Both the position numbers and the translations under genes were made by a program. This document shows positions 1 to 8,988 of a DNA stretch of 64,000 nt, piece after piece. Within the stretch, counting starts at the first letter, position 1; each line of letters starts with the position of its first letter. The stretch is taken from assembly GCF_000308295.2 (NCBI RefSeq), contig NZ_HG326652.1:1453982-1517981 (forward strand). Direction: 5' to 3'. The stretch comes from Afipia birgiae 34632 (lineage in GTDB: Bacteria > Pseudomonadota > Alphaproteobacteria > Rhizobiales > Xanthobacteraceae). Under the pieces are notes generated by a model that was not told the DNA's origin, did no database searches, and worked only from the letters and a program-made list of their open reading frames with translations.

Positions 1-639
1 GCGGAAACAACCTGGCCGCCGATGCCGGCCCCCTCCGCCAACACCGATGTTCGCAATGATAATCAGGCGGCTGCGATCCAGCCGGCGCCTGAGACGGCAA
101 ACAAGCAGAACTGGAACGTCGCGACGCGCTGGCCCGAACCAACCGCAGCCGCCTCAGCCAGCGACCAGCCTGCTGCCGCAATACCGCAACCCGCGCAGCC
201 TGCTCCGACTCTCACTGCGGAACGTCTCGCAACGGCCGCTGCAGCCCCGGCTCCAACGCCCGCACCTGCGCCTGCGGTAACGACTGGCACCGCGTCGCCG
301 CGCCCCCAGCAACCCATCGCGGCTGCCGAGACCGAGGGCATGTCGATCAGGGTTCTGTTGAGTATTCTCGTCGGCGTGCTGGCGCTCGCGGCGATTCTGG
401 GCCCGTTGCTGTTCAAATATTTCCGGCCGAAGCCGCGTGAAGATGACCGCACCTACGGCCAGCGCCGCCCGATCTGGGATCTGAACGTATCCAATGAAAT
501 GCTCGTGCAGGACAACCCGCTCCTGCCGGCGTCGGCGCAGCGCTTCGCGCACAGTCTGCCCGAGCCGCTTGTACTGGACGACACCGCCGACGAAATCGAA
601 CAGTTGCTCGCGCGGGCATCGAAGCGTTCGGCGGCGTAG
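1..639 (+). CDS. Partial Ala/Pro-rich single-pass membrane protein
   Basis: The frame is open from the first base of the window (codons precede the Met at 22), so this is probably the 3' part of a longer gene. The visible part has an Ala/Pro/Thr-rich, low-complexity stretch of about 110 residues, one clear hydrophobic segment (IRVLLSILVGVLALAAILG region, about residues 107-132 counted from Met22), then a basic and acidic tail of about 70 residues ending in a predicted helix (DEIEQLLARASKRSAA). A disordered linker followed by one membrane segment suggests an envelope protein, but I do not recognise the family. It converges on gmk, with a short inverted repeat between the stops. Confidence 0.65.
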   Translation, partial: AETTWPPMPAPSANTDVRNDNQAAAIQPAPETANKQNWNVATRWPEPTAAASASDQPAAAIPQPAQPAPTLTAERLATAAAAPAPTPAPAPAVTTGTASPRPQQPIAAAETEGMSIRVLLSILVGVLALAAILGPLLFKYFRPKPREDDRTYGQRRPIWDLNVSNEMLVQDNPLLPASAQRFAHSLPEPLVLDDTADEIEQLLARASKRSAA

Positions 640-651
640 CGCCTGCCTCTG

Positions 652-674
652 AGCGGCGGGCGAAACCCGCCGCT
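652..674. terminator. Convergent intergenic hairpin
   Basis: A 9-bp perfect stem (AGCGGCGGG / CCCGCCGCT) with a CGAAA loop lies between the stop of the upstream plus-strand gene and the gmk stop. The T-run is weak in both directions, so it may be a shared attenuating hairpin rather than a strong intrinsic terminator. Confidence 0.4.
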
Positions 675-1333
675 TACTTCTCCAACTGCTTCTGCAATTC
701 GCGGACGAAAGCCGACAGGCCGGTCTGACGTTCGCGTTTGAGGCGTTCGGCCTTGAGGATCGTCACGACCTGTGAATACGCCTCATCGAGATCCCTGTTG
801 GTGACGACGTAGTCGTATTCCGCCCAGTGGCTGAGTTCGTGGCTGGCGCGACTCATGCGGCCGCGAATAACCTCATCGGAATCCTGCGCGCGGGTATGCA
901 GCCGTTTTTCGAGATCGGCCGCCGACGGCGGCAGGATGAAGACGCTGACGACATCGGCGCGGGCCTTCTCGCGCAACTGCTGCGTCCCCTGCCAATCGAT
1001 GTCGAACAGCACATCCTGGCCTGAGGAGAGTGCGTCCTCCACCGGCTTGCGCGGCGTGCCGTAATAATAGTCGAACACCGGCGCATGCTCGAGCAGTTCG
1101 TTGCCCTTCACCATGGCGTCGAACTTCGGCTTGTCGATGAAATAGTAATGCTCGCCGTCAACTTCGCCGGGGCGCTTCGCGCGCGTCGTCACCGATACCG
1201 ACATTCGCAGATCGTGCATCTTCTCGATCAACATGCGCGCCAGCGTGGACTTTCCCGCGCCGGACGGCGAGGACAGAACGAACATCAGCCCGCGCCGCTC
1301 ACCATCTCTCAAGGTGCCCCCCGCCGCCATCAT
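674..1333 (-). CDS. gmk: Guanylate kinase
   Basis: Cytoplasmic enzyme that phosphorylates GMP (and dGMP) to GDP with ATP in purine nucleotide supply. The 219-residue protein has the P-loop SSPSGAGKST (residues 21-30), the GMP-binding stretch SVSVTTRAKRPGEVDGEHYY, the YYGTP motif, and the lid RMSRASHELSHWAEYDYVVTN near residues 160-180, all in the usual order. Length is normal for the family with a short N-terminal extension; Met1 and Met2 are both possible starts. It is last in the minus-strand series mltG-yicC-gmk, an arrangement common in Rhizobiales. yicC and gmk are only about 25 bases apart and are probably cotranscribed. Confidence 0.97.
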   Translation of the reverse strand: MMAAGGTLRDGERRGLMFVLSSPSGAGKSTLARMLIEKMHDLRMSVSVTTRAKRPGEVDGEHYYFIDKPKFDAMVKGNELLEHAPVFDYYYGTPRKPVEDALSSGQDVLFDIDWQGTQQLREKARADVVSVFILPPSAADLEKRLHTRAQDSDEVIRGRMSRASHELSHWAEYDYVVTNRDLDEAYSQVVTILKAERLKRERQTGLSAFVRELQKQLEK

Positions 1334-1357
1334 CCAAATCCCTGTCTGCCGAAATTA

Positions 1358-2245
1358 CTATTCCAGATTCTGGACCTGTTCGCGAAACTGCTCAACGACG
1401 CTCTTCATCTCAAGCCCGGTATTGGTGAGTTCGATGTCATTCGACTTCGAGCAGGTGGTGTTGACCTCGCGGTTGAATTCCTGCGCCAGAAAATCCAGCC
1501 GCCGTCCCACCGCTCCGCCCTTGCCGAGCAGTTCGCGCGTCTGCGCGATGTGCGAGGCGATGCGATCGAGTTCTTCGCGTATGTCGGCCTTCGCCGCGAT
1601 CATCACCGCTTCCTGGCTGAGCCGGTCGGCGTCGAAACGATCCGATGTCTCCAGCAGTGCCGTAATCTGCTCAGCGAGCCGCGCACGGATCGCCTCGGGC
1701 TTGCGGCCGGGTGCAGCTTCCGCCCTTTGAGCAAGCCGTTCGATTTCATCCATGCGCTGGGACAGGATCTGGCCGAGCGCAACACCTTCCCGCTTGCGCA
1801 TGTCGATCAGGCTTTGGAGCGCCTGCTCGAACGATGCGGAAACGGCAGCACGCGCGGCCTGCATTTCAGTCTCGTCGCTTTCAGGCTCGACGACCTCGAG
1901 GACGCCCTTGATCCCAAGCAGTCCATCGACGCTCGGCGCGACCGCATCGGTCCGCGCGGAAATCTCCGAAGCGACCTTCAGAATCGACGCCAGTACGTCT
2001 TCGTTGATGCGGACAATCGACGCTGCGCCCGTACGCTTGACGGTGAGGTTGGCATAGACGGTACCGCGCGATAGCAGTTCGGTCGCGCGTTTGCGGGCTG
2101 CGGTCTCGACGTCGTCCCACCCTGCTGGCAGACGCATCCTGAAATCAAAGCCTTTGGCGTTAACCGATTTCAATTCCCATTCGAACGCATAGGGTCCGCT
2201 GGTGCCGTGGCTTCGCGCAAAGCCGGTCATGCTCGACAGCGCCAT
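1358..2245 (-). CDS. YicC-family endoribonuclease
   Basis: Member of the YicC/YloC family, reported as a stress-related endoribonuclease in other bacteria. The start chosen here gives MALSSMTGFARS, matching the family's typical MxxSMTxxAR N-terminus. A longer reading starting 22 codons upstream is open but adds unconserved residues. Length is 295 aa. The N-terminal YicC domain fills about residues 1-155 and the C-terminal DUF1732 domain about 210-295, ending in the family-typical AQEFNREVNTTCSKSNDIEL region and a short tail. It sits between mltG and gmk on the same strand. The yicC-gmk pairing is widely conserved, supporting the assignment. The RNA targets cannot be read from the sequence. 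Confidence 0.93.
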   Translation of the reverse strand: MALSSMTGFARSHGTSGPYAFEWELKSVNAKGFDFRMRLPAGWDDVETAARKRATELLSRGTVYANLTVKRTGAASIVRINEDVLASILKVASEISARTDAVAPSVDGLLGIKGVLEVVEPESDETEMQAARAAVSASFEQALQSLIDMRKREGVALGQILSQRMDEIERLAQRAEAAPGRKPEAIRARLAEQITALLETSDRFDADRLSQEAVMIAAKADIREELDRIASHIAQTRELLGKGGAVGRRLDFLAQEFNREVNTTCSKSNDIELTNTGLEMKSVVEQFREQVQNLE

Positions 2246-2365
2246 CGCGAAAGTGTCTCCGTCCTTGGTGTCCTGAAAAATGCGGACTTGCGAACCGCCA
2301 GACCGGCTCACGTCAGGATTGAGCTTGTCCCTGAAATCGGCAAGGCACGCAAGAGAGAGGCCGCG

Positions 2366-3724
2366 TTACTGCGTCTTCTCTTCTTCGGGCTCCGGCTCGG
2401 CAGGCGCCGCAGCCGGGGCGCGCTTTGCGGTGCGCTTGCGCGATGCCGCGCCATCCGCCGCCGGCTCGTTTGCGATGATGCTGGCGGGTGCGGAAGCCTT
2501 AGGTGCCGCCTTTGGAGCAGCCTTGGGGGCCGCGCCTGGGGGTTTTGAGGGAGCTGCCGCGGCAGGCGGCGCGCCTGTCGCGGGCGCCGGCACAGCAGCG
2601 ACCGGCGGCTGATCGTCGGCATCCACGGTATCGTTCTGCTGCTGCCGCTCCATCGCGCGCAGCTTGGCAACGCCCTTCTGGTGCTGGTCGTAGGTTTCGG
2701 TGAAGGAATGACCGCCGGTGCCGTCGGCGACGAAGAACAGATCGCGGGTGCGTGCCGGATTCGCGGTCGCTTCGAGCGACGCGCGGCCGGGATTGGCGAT
2801 CGGACCTGGTGGAAGTCCGTCGATCACATAGGTGTTGTAAGGTGACGGCTGAGTGATCTCGCTGCGCTTGATCGGCCGGCCGAGGGTGCCCTTGCCGCCG
2901 ACCAGGCCATAGATGATGGTTGGATCGGACTGCAGCTTGATGCGCTGACGCAAACGGTTGGTGAAAACGGCAGCGACGCGGCTGCGCTCGTCGGCCCGGC
3001 CGGTTTCCTTCTCGACGATGGACGCCAGCGTCACGAGTTGTTCAGGAGAGCGGACCGGGATATCGGCATTGCGGCGCGCCCACACCTCGGCGAGGACCTT
3101 CTTTTGCGCCTGCTGCATGCGGTGGATCACCTGATCGCGTGGCGTGCCGCGCGGGAAATTGTAGGTGTCGGGCAACAACGTGCCTTCGCGCGGCTGCTCC
3201 TTCAAAGCGCCGGTAAAAATATCGTTATCCTGAAGCCGGGCAACGATCTGCTCCGAGGTCAGGCCTTCCGGAATCGTAATGGAATGCTGCACCACCTTGC
3301 CATCGACAATCGTACCGATGACATCGCGCAGGCTGGCGTTCTTCTGGAACAGATATTCGCCGGACTTCAAACCGGAGCGCGCATTGAGCGCCAGCACGCT
3401 GCCGATAAAGGTCAGGTTCCAGCGATCCGCCGGAATAACGCCGGCACGCTGAAGGATGTCGCTGATGTCGGTCATGCCGGCGCGCGGCGGAATGTTGACG
3501 ACCTTGTCCTCTGTCAGCGGGCCTTTGGCTTCCATGGTTTTCTTGCCGTAGAAAAACACGGCTCCGACGCCCAGCATCGCCACAACCAGAAACGTCATGA
3601 TCGCATTGCCAACCACGACGAACGTGCTTCGTGCTCGCTGCGAGTGCTTTGGTGGCTGCGGAACCTGTTCCGGCTCAAGCGCCGCGCGTGGACTGCGGGG
3701 CGCGATAGGTGGTCTCTGGCTCAT
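2366..3724 (-). CDS. mltG: Endolytic murein transglycosylase MltG
   Basis: Inner-membrane lytic transglycosylase that cleaves nascent peptidoglycan and is thought to terminate glycan chains. The 452-aa protein has a short cytoplasmic Pro-rich N-terminus, one transmembrane segment (about 34-60), a LysM-like region, and the YceG catalytic domain. The motif LASIVEKET places the expected catalytic Glu at about residue 238, and the downstream SDPTIIYG and SPYNTYVIDGLPPGPI motifs are intact. Residues after about 365 form an Ala/Pro/Lys-rich low-complexity tail absent from shorter homologues such as that of E. coli. It lies between fabF and yicC; fabF-mltG adjacency is common in alphaproteobacteria and links chain length control with lipid synthesis in layout. 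Confidence 0.96.
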   Translation of the reverse strand: MSQRPPIAPRSPRAALEPEQVPQPPKHSQRARSTFVVVGNAIMTFLVVAMLGVGAVFFYGKKTMEAKGPLTEDKVVNIPPRAGMTDISDILQRAGVIPADRWNLTFIGSVLALNARSGLKSGEYLFQKNASLRDVIGTIVDGKVVQHSITIPEGLTSEQIVARLQDNDIFTGALKEQPREGTLLPDTYNFPRGTPRDQVIHRMQQAQKKVLAEVWARRNADIPVRSPEQLVTLASIVEKETGRADERSRVAAVFTNRLRQRIKLQSDPTIIYGLVGGKGTLGRPIKRSEITQPSPYNTYVIDGLPPGPIANPGRASLEATANPARTRDLFFVADGTGGHSFTETYDQHQKGVAKLRAMERQQQNDTVDADDQPPVAAVPAPATGAPPAAAAPSKPPGAAPKAAPKAAPKASAPASIIANEPAADGAASRKRTAKRAPAAAPAEPEPEEEKTQ

Positions 3725-3872
3725 CGAAGCAACCTGAATTCTGCCGACGTATTAATGTTATTGTTCAGTATTATACGCACGTCCGTGAGAGAAATTATGT
3801 CCGAATGGGGCAAAACCGTGAAGACAGTCCTGCCCTTTTTCTACAGCCTCTAAATTCTGAAACTCGAAACGC

Positions 3873-5138
3873 TTAGCTTGCGAGGCGCCGGACGACCAGC
3901 GACGCGTTGGTGCCGCCAAACCCGAATGAATTCGACAGCGCCACGTTGATGTCGCGTGGTCTTGCCTTGTTCGGGACGAGATCGATCGCCGTCTCGACGG
4001 AGGGGTTGTCGAGATTGATCGTCGGCGGCGCGACATTATCCCGAATCGCCAGAACGCAGAAAATCGCCTCGATGGCGCCCGCCGCACCGAGCAGATGGCC
4101 GGTCGAGGACTTGGTCGACGACATCGAAACCTTCGAGGCCGCGTTGCCGAGCAGTCGCTGTGCCGCGCCAAGTTCAATCTCGTCACCGAGCGGCGTCGAG
4201 GTGCCGTGCGCATTGATGTAGTCGATGTCGGAGGCCGTCACACCCGCGCGCTTCATCGCCGCGCTCATGCAGCGGTATGCGCCGTCGCCGTCTTCCGCAG
4301 GAGCGGTAATGTGATAGGCATCGCCGGTCAGGCCGTAGCCCACGACTTCGGCGTAAATCTTCGCGCCGCGCTTTTTGGCGTGCTCGTACTCCTCGAGCAC
4401 CACAACGCCCGCGCCCTCACCCATCACGAAGCCGTCGCGGTCCTTGTCGTAAGGCCGCGAAGCGATGGTCGGATTGTCGTTGAACTTGGTGGCCATCGCG
4501 CGCAGCGCGCAGAAGCCGCCCATGGCGAGGCGGTTGACGGCAGACTCAGCGCCACCCGCCACCATCACGTCGGCATCGCCGAAGGCAATCAGGCGGCTCG
4601 CATCCCCGATGGCGTGCGCGCCGGTCGAGCAAGCGGTGACGACCGCATGGTTGGGACCCTTCAGGCCGTGCTTGATCGATACGTAGCCTGACGCAAGATT
4701 GATCAGGCGGCCGGGAATGAAGAACGGCGACAGCTTGCGCGGTCCGCGCTCCTTCAGAATGACTGCAGCTTCACCGATGCCCTCGATACCGCCGATGCCA
4801 GAACCGATCATGGTGCCGGTGGCACAGCGGTCTTCTTCGGTGGCCGGATGCCAGTCGGCATCGTCGAGCGCCTGGCTCGCAGCCGCCATCGCGAAAATGA
4901 TGAAATCGTCGACCTTGCGCTGCTCCTTCGGCTCCATCCAGTCATCCGGATTGAAAGTGCCGTTGGTGCCGTCGCCACGCGGAACCACGCAGGCGATCTG
5001 ACAGGTCAGGTCGGAGACGTCGAAATGGTCGATGCGCCTTGCGCCGCTGTCGCCATTGAGGATGCGTTTCCAGGTCTGCTCGACACCATTCGCGAGCGGC
5101 GAAACCATGCCCAGACCCGTGACGACAACCCTCCGCAT
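3873..5138 (-). CDS. fabF: Beta-ketoacyl-ACP synthase II
   Basis: Condensing enzyme of type II fatty-acid synthesis that elongates acyl-ACP with malonyl-ACP. With the start MRRVVVTGLGMV (18 codons inside the longest frame, preceded by GGAGAA about 6 bases upstream) the protein is 421 aa, typical of FabF. The nucleophilic Cys is at 170 (VTACSTGAHAIG), the catalytic histidines at about 311 (NAHGTSTPLGD) and 348 (TGHLLGAAGA), and Lys343 lies in the SSTKSSTGH motif. It follows acpP on the same strand by about 110 bases, so the two probably share a transcript. The pair acpP-fabF and the fabG and fabD genes nearby make up the core fatty-acid cluster. Confidence 0.97.
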   Translation of the reverse strand: MRRVVVTGLGMVSPLANGVEQTWKRILNGDSGARRIDHFDVSDLTCQIACVVPRGDGTNGTFNPDDWMEPKEQRKVDDFIIFAMAAASQALDDADWHPATEEDRCATGTMIGSGIGGIEGIGEAAVILKERGPRKLSPFFIPGRLINLASGYVSIKHGLKGPNHAVVTACSTGAHAIGDASRLIAFGDADVMVAGGAESAVNRLAMGGFCALRAMATKFNDNPTIASRPYDKDRDGFVMGEGAGVVVLEEYEHAKKRGAKIYAEVVGYGLTGDAYHITAPAEDGDGAYRCMSAAMKRAGVTASDIDYINAHGTSTPLGDEIELGAAQRLLGNAASKVSMSSTKSSTGHLLGAAGAIEAIFCVLAIRDNVAPPTINLDNPSVETAIDLVPNKARPRDINVALSNSFGFGGTNASLVVRRLAS

Positions 5139-5248
5139 ACGTTCTTCTCCGGCTCGATCGGCGAACGCCAACAAGCGCCGCTCTGACAGCAAGACGGCGG
5201 GTCGCTCGATTACAACCCGCCGCTCGTCGTCATGGCTGCGCGGTGGCG

Positions 5249-5488
5249 TCAGCTCTTTGCGTTTTTCTCGAGAAACTTGGTGGCGTCGCCCACGGTGAGA
5301 ATGGTTTCCGCGGCATCGTCCGGGATTTCGCAGCCGAATTCCTCTTCGAACGCCATCACGAGTTCGACGGTATCGAGGCTGTCGGCGCCGAGATCGTCGA
5401 TGAAGCTGGCAGCATCGACAACCTTCTCGGGCTCGACACCAAGGTGCTCGACCACGATCTTCTTAACTCGCTCGCCAATCTCACTCAT
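5249..5488 (-). CDS. acpP: Acyl carrier protein
   Basis: Small acidic carrier that holds fatty-acyl intermediates on a 4'-phosphopantetheine arm. The 79-aa sequence contains the prosthetic-group site [10 protein letters not shown] with Ser37, and the four-helix ACP pattern with the [13 protein letters not shown] and [20 protein letters not shown] stretches. The ribosome-binding site GAGG lies 7 bases before ATG. It has its own upstream gap of about 300 bases after fabG, so it probably has its own promoter in addition to any read-through. fabF lies directly downstream. Nothing is unusual in the sequence. Confidence 0.98.
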   Translation of the reverse strand: MSEIGERVKKIVVEHLGVEPEKVVDAASFIDDLGADSLDTVELVMAFEEEFGCEIPDDAAETILTVGDATKFLEKNAKS

Positions 5489-5769
5489 CGTTTAACCTCG
5501 TGCTTGTTCCATTAAACTCGACCGCAAAACGATACGAGCCCCTCGCGGTGCGAAAAAATTGCGAATTCGTGCCGTCCGTACCACGCGTCCCCGTACCTTC
5601 GCCACAGCGGCGAAGTCACCGAAAACGGCGGCTAGCGCCGGAACGGCAATATACGGGGTTTGGCGATCCTGCAATGGCGTTTTCCCCAACCGAGTGCCGT
5701 TCGGTTACCATACTTCCCCGGAATTGACCACAAGGCCCCGGCCCCCGTCCACCGGCCTGTCCCGCTTGA
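5489..5769 (-). other. acpP leader and promoter region
   Basis: No gene is supported here. Read on the minus strand it leads into acpP. It contains a TATATT box (about 5650) with a weak upstream TTGCAG at a short 15-base spacing, and a 7-bp hairpin CTTCGCC / GGCGAAG in the presumed 5' leader. The promoter call is tentative. Confidence 0.35.
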
Positions 5770-5793
5770 CAAAATCCCCGCGGAACGGGGATT
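5770..5793 (-). terminator. Terminator overlapping the fabG stop codon
   Basis: On the minus strand the fabG stop TAA runs into a stem AATCCCCG / CGGGGATT with a short loop, followed by TTTTG. This ends fabG transcription before the acpP promoter region. The T-run is short, so termination may be partial. Confidence 0.6.
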
Positions 5794-6529
5794 AAATCAT
5801 GGCCATTCCGCCGTTGACGTGAAGGGTCTGGCCGGTCACGTAGGCCGCCTCGTTGGACGCAAGGTAAACGGCGGCGGCGGCGATGTCCTCGGGCGTTCCA
5901 AGCCGCCCGGCAGGCACCTTGGCCAGCACCCCTTCGCGTTGCTTTTCATTCAAAACGTCAGTCATCGGTGTCGCGATAAACCCGGGTGCAATGCAGTTGG
6001 CTGTCACGTTGCGCCGCGCATATTCCGCGCCGACGGATTTCATCATGCCGATCAGGCCGGCCTTCGATGCCGCGTAATTCCCCTGCCCGGCATTGCCGGT
6101 CACGCCCACCACTGACGTGATCGCGATGATTCGTCCAAAGCGCTTGCGCATCATCAACTTGGTCGCGGCCCGGGCGAGCCGGAACGTTGCGGTGAGATTT
6201 ACCCGGATGACGTCGTCGAAATCCTCGTCGCGCAACTGGACAAAAAGATTGTCCCGCGTAATGCCCGCATTGGCGACGAGAATGTCGAGCTGACCCATCG
6301 CCTTTTCAGCAGCGGGAACCAGCGCTTCGACCTCAGTCATGTCCGAGAGATTGCACGGCAGCACATGCACGCGCTCTTTCAGCTCGCCGGCGAGCGTATC
6401 GAGTGCCTCGCGCCGGGTGCCCGAGATGGCAACCGTCGCGCCTTGTGCGTGCAATGCCCGCGCGATCGCGCCGCCGATGCCGCCGGTCGCTCCGGTCACG
6501 AGCGCGGTCCTGCCTGTTAAATCGAACAT
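5792..6529 (-). CDS. fabG: 3-oxoacyl-ACP reductase
   Basis: NADPH-dependent short-chain dehydrogenase that reduces 3-oxoacyl-ACP in fatty-acid elongation. Start chosen at MFDLTGRTALVTG; the open frame extends about 250 codons further upstream but that part is antisense to eutB. The 245-aa protein has the cofactor motif TGATGGIGG (12-20), NAG (87-89), and the catalytic Ser139, Tyr152 and Lys156 (NYAASKAG). Its place beside acpP and fabF supports FabG rather than a generic SDR. It is transcribed away from eutB, from which it is separated by about 258 bases, and ends in a hairpin terminator. Confidence 0.96.
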   Translation of the reverse strand: MFDLTGRTALVTGATGGIGGAIARALHAQGATVAISGTRREALDTLAGELKERVHVLPCNLSDMTEVEALVPAAEKAMGQLDILVANAGITRDNLFVQLRDEDFDDVIRVNLTATFRLARAATKLMMRKRFGRIIAITSVVGVTGNAGQGNYAASKAGLIGMMKSVGAEYARRNVTANCIAPGFIATPMTDVLNEKQREGVLAKVPAGRLGTPEDIAAAAVYLASNEAAYVTGQTLHVNGGMAMI

Positions 6530-6787
6530 ATCGCCCCCTTGGGAGAATTCCCGGGTACCCCCCGGCTCAAAGATTTGCGCTCCGTTTGCCGCAAGAAAAC
6601 GCTGTTCGTCAATGACCCCTGCCCAATCTCTTGCCACAAAACAGCCCCGGTCGGGCGGGCCACCGTGGTCCCATGGCACCTTCCTTGCGTCTTTCACGGT
6701 CGCAACAGGCAATCCTCCTACGCCGAGGCGGGGTCTGATGGTATCCTGCCTGTCACGCCCTGGAATCGGAGCAGCGGAGAGACACCG

Positions 6788-8182
6788 ATGCGCTATCGCA
6801 CCGCCATCGAGTCCCAGCTCTTCGCGTTCGACGATCTCAAGCAGGTGATGGCCTATGCGAGTCCTGCGCGTTCCGGAGACTATCTCGCGGGCATCGGCGC
6901 CGCCTCCGCGCAGGAGCGGATGGCAGCACGTCATGTGCTGGCCGAGGTACCGCTCAAGCAGTTCCTCACCGAGGCGCTGATCCCCTACGAGGACGATAAC
7001 ATCACGCGGCTGATCATCGACAGCCACGACACCAAGGCGTTCGCGCCGGTGTCGCACATGACCGTCGGCGATTTCCGCAACTGGCTTTTGTCCGAGCTGG
7101 CAACAACGGAAGCTCTTGCCGCACTCGCGCGCGGCCTGACGCCGGAAATGGTCGCGGCTGTTTCCAAAATCATGCGCAACCAGGATCTGATCGCGGTGGC
7201 GCGCAAATGCCGCGTCATCACGCGCTTCCGTGACACCATCGGGCTGGAAAATCATCTGTCGGTGCGGCTCCAGCCGAACCACCCCACCGACGATTTACGC
7301 GGCGTGGCGGCGTCGATGCTCGACGGCCTGCTGATGGGTTCAGGCGATGCGGTGATCGGCATCAATCCCGTCTCCGACAGCATGCCGGTGCTCGGCAACA
7401 TGCTGCGCATGCTGGACGAAGTGATTCAGCGCTTCGAAATCCCGACGCAGAGTTGCGTGCTGACCCATGTCACCAACACCATCCATCTTGCGGAGGCCGG
7501 GGCGCCGGTTGATCTCGTGTTCCAGTCGATCGGCGGCACCGAGAAGACCAATCTCTCTTTCGGCGTGACACCTGAAATTCTGGACGAAGCGCGGGACGCG
7601 GCGCTGGCGCTGAAGCGCGGTACGGTCGGCGACAACGTGATGTATTTCGAAACCGGTCAGGGCAGCGCGTTATCTGCCGACGCCAATTTCGGCGTCGACC
7701 AGCAGACCTGCGAGGCGCGCGCCTATGCGCTGGCGCGGCGCTACAACCCGCTGCTGATCAACACAGTGGTTGGATTCATCGGTCCGGAATATCTCTACGA
7801 CGGCAAGCAGATCATCCGCGCGAGCCTCGAGGATCATTTCTGCGGCAAGCTGCTCGGCCTGCCGCTCGGTTGTGACATTTGCTACACCAACCATGCCGAA
7901 GCCGATCAGGACGACATGGATACGCTTCTGGTGCTGCTCGGCGCAGCGGGCATCAGCTTCATCATGGGCATTCCCGGTGCGGATGACGTGATGCTGAACT
8001 ACCAAAGCACCTCCTTCCACGATGCCCTGTTCCTGCGCGAAACCATGGGCCTGAAGCGCGCGCCGGAATTCGAGGCGTGGTTGCAACGCATGCAGATCAC
8101 CGATGCGGAGGGGCGGCTGCTTCCGCCCTCACCCAATGCACTGCTCGGCGGCATGGGCAATCTCAAGTCGCTGGTCGCATGA
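6788..8182 (+). CDS. eutB: Ethanolamine ammonia-lyase large subunit
   Basis: Catalytic subunit of adenosylcobalamin-dependent ethanolamine ammonia-lyase, which converts ethanolamine to acetaldehyde and ammonia. The start MRYRTAIESQ gives 464 aa, the normal length. Family hallmarks are present: KIMRNQDLIAVARKC, the substrate-site region NHPTDDLRGV, DAVIGINPVSDS, GQGSALSADANFGVDQQTCEARAY, and FIGPEYLYDGKQIIRASLEDHF. The small-subunit gene eutC overlaps its stop by 4 bases. No eut regulator, activase, aldehyde dehydrogenase or microcompartment gene is nearby, so the acetaldehyde must be handled elsewhere. I looked for a cobalamin riboswitch in the 258-base upstream gap and saw no convincing B12-box. 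Confidence 0.96.
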   Translation: MRYRTAIESQLFAFDDLKQVMAYASPARSGDYLAGIGAASAQERMAARHVLAEVPLKQFLTEALIPYEDDNITRLIIDSHDTKAFAPVSHMTVGDFRNWLLSELATTEALAALARGLTPEMVAAVSKIMRNQDLIAVARKCRVITRFRDTIGLENHLSVRLQPNHPTDDLRGVAASMLDGLLMGSGDAVIGINPVSDSMPVLGNMLRMLDEVIQRFEIPTQSCVLTHVTNTIHLAEAGAPVDLVFQSIGGTEKTNLSFGVTPEILDEARDAALALKRGTVGDNVMYFETGQGSALSADANFGVDQQTCEARAYALARRYNPLLINTVVGFIGPEYLYDGKQIIRASLEDHFCGKLLGLPLGCDICYTNHAEADQDDMDTLLVLLGAAGISFIMGIPGADDVMLNYQSTSFHDALFLRETMGLKRAPEFEAWLQRMQITDAEGRLLPPSPNALLGGMGNLKSLVA

Positions 8183-8982
8183 CTGACAACGAAAATGCTT
8201 CTGTAACAGAAAGCCCCTGGAGCGAATGGCGCAGCGTCACGCCGGCGCGGCTTGCTCTTGGGCGCGTCGGTGCGGGCATGCCGACTGACGAAGTCCTGCG
8301 CTTTGGCTGGGCGCATGCCATGGCGCGCGATGCGATACACGCCGCACTGGACGTGCCGAAACTCGAAGCGGCGCTGCACGCTCAGGGGTGGACGGTCGCA
8401 CATATCCATAGTCGAGCGTCCGACCGCACCACCTATCTGCGGCGGCCTGATCTGGGCCGCATGATCGATCCTGATGACATCGCGAAATTGCGCGCTGCGC
8501 CCATCATGCCAAGCGACATCTGCATTGTGATCGGCGACGGACTGTCGTCTCTGGCCGTGGACCGTCACGCCATATCCCTGCTCGCCGCGCTGAAGCCGCA
8601 TCTCGCCAGCGAACTGAAGCAGGCGCCGGTGATTGTCGCCACGCAGGCGCGGGTCGCAATCGCCGACGAGATCGCAGAACTGTTGCAGGCGAAGCTGTCG
8701 ATCATGCTGGTCGGCGAACGGCCGGGCCTGAGTTCACCGGATAGCCTCGGCATTTACATCACCCACGCGCCGTTCCGTGGGCGCAACGATGCCGGACGCA
8801 ACTGCATTTCCAACGTACGTCCGGAAGGACTGAGCTACGCCGCAGCGGCATTCAAGCTGGCGTGGCTGGCGCGCGAGGCACTGGGCCGCGGCCTCACTGG
8901 GGTGGGCTTGAAAGACGAGAGCGATCTGACGCTGCCTGAAGGCGACAATGCTGCACGCCTGCGCGGGCCAGAAACAAGATAG
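8179..8982 (+). CDS. eutC: Ethanolamine ammonia-lyase small subunit
   Basis: Small subunit needed with EutB for adenosylcobalamin binding and activity. The start overlaps the eutB stop (ATGA, 8179-8182), a sign of translational coupling; the longer open frame upstream is antisense or out-of-frame eutB sequence. The 267-aa protein contains the family stretches ARIALGR-like PARLALGRVGAGMPT near residue 25, FGWAHAMARDAIHAAL, the SRASDRTTYLRRPDLGR motif, DICIVIGDGLSSLAV, LVGERPGLSSPDSLGIY and NDAGRNCISNVRPEGLSY. Length is within the family range. The pair eutBC forms a two-gene operon. Confidence 0.95.
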   Translation: MTDNENASVTESPWSEWRSVTPARLALGRVGAGMPTDEVLRFGWAHAMARDAIHAALDVPKLEAALHAQGWTVAHIHSRASDRTTYLRRPDLGRMIDPDDIAKLRAAPIMPSDICIVIGDGLSSLAVDRHAISLLAALKPHLASELKQAPVIVATQARVAIADEIAELLQAKLSIMLVGERPGLSSPDSLGIYITHAPFRGRNDAGRNCISNVRPEGLSYAAAAFKLAWLAREALGRGLTGVGLKDESDLTLPEGDNAARLRGPETR

Positions 8983-8988
8983 CTAAGG

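Noticed and set aside
1085..2074. Long plus-strand frame opposite yicC and gmk
   Set aside because: Shadow of GC-rich coding on the other strand; no recognisable family.
3797..3853. 18-codon plus-strand frame between mltG and fabF
   Set aside because: Weak ribosome-binding site and no helix or conservation that I can support.
6530..6787. Cobalamin riboswitch before eutB
   Set aside because: No B12-box-like element or matching arms could be found by eye.
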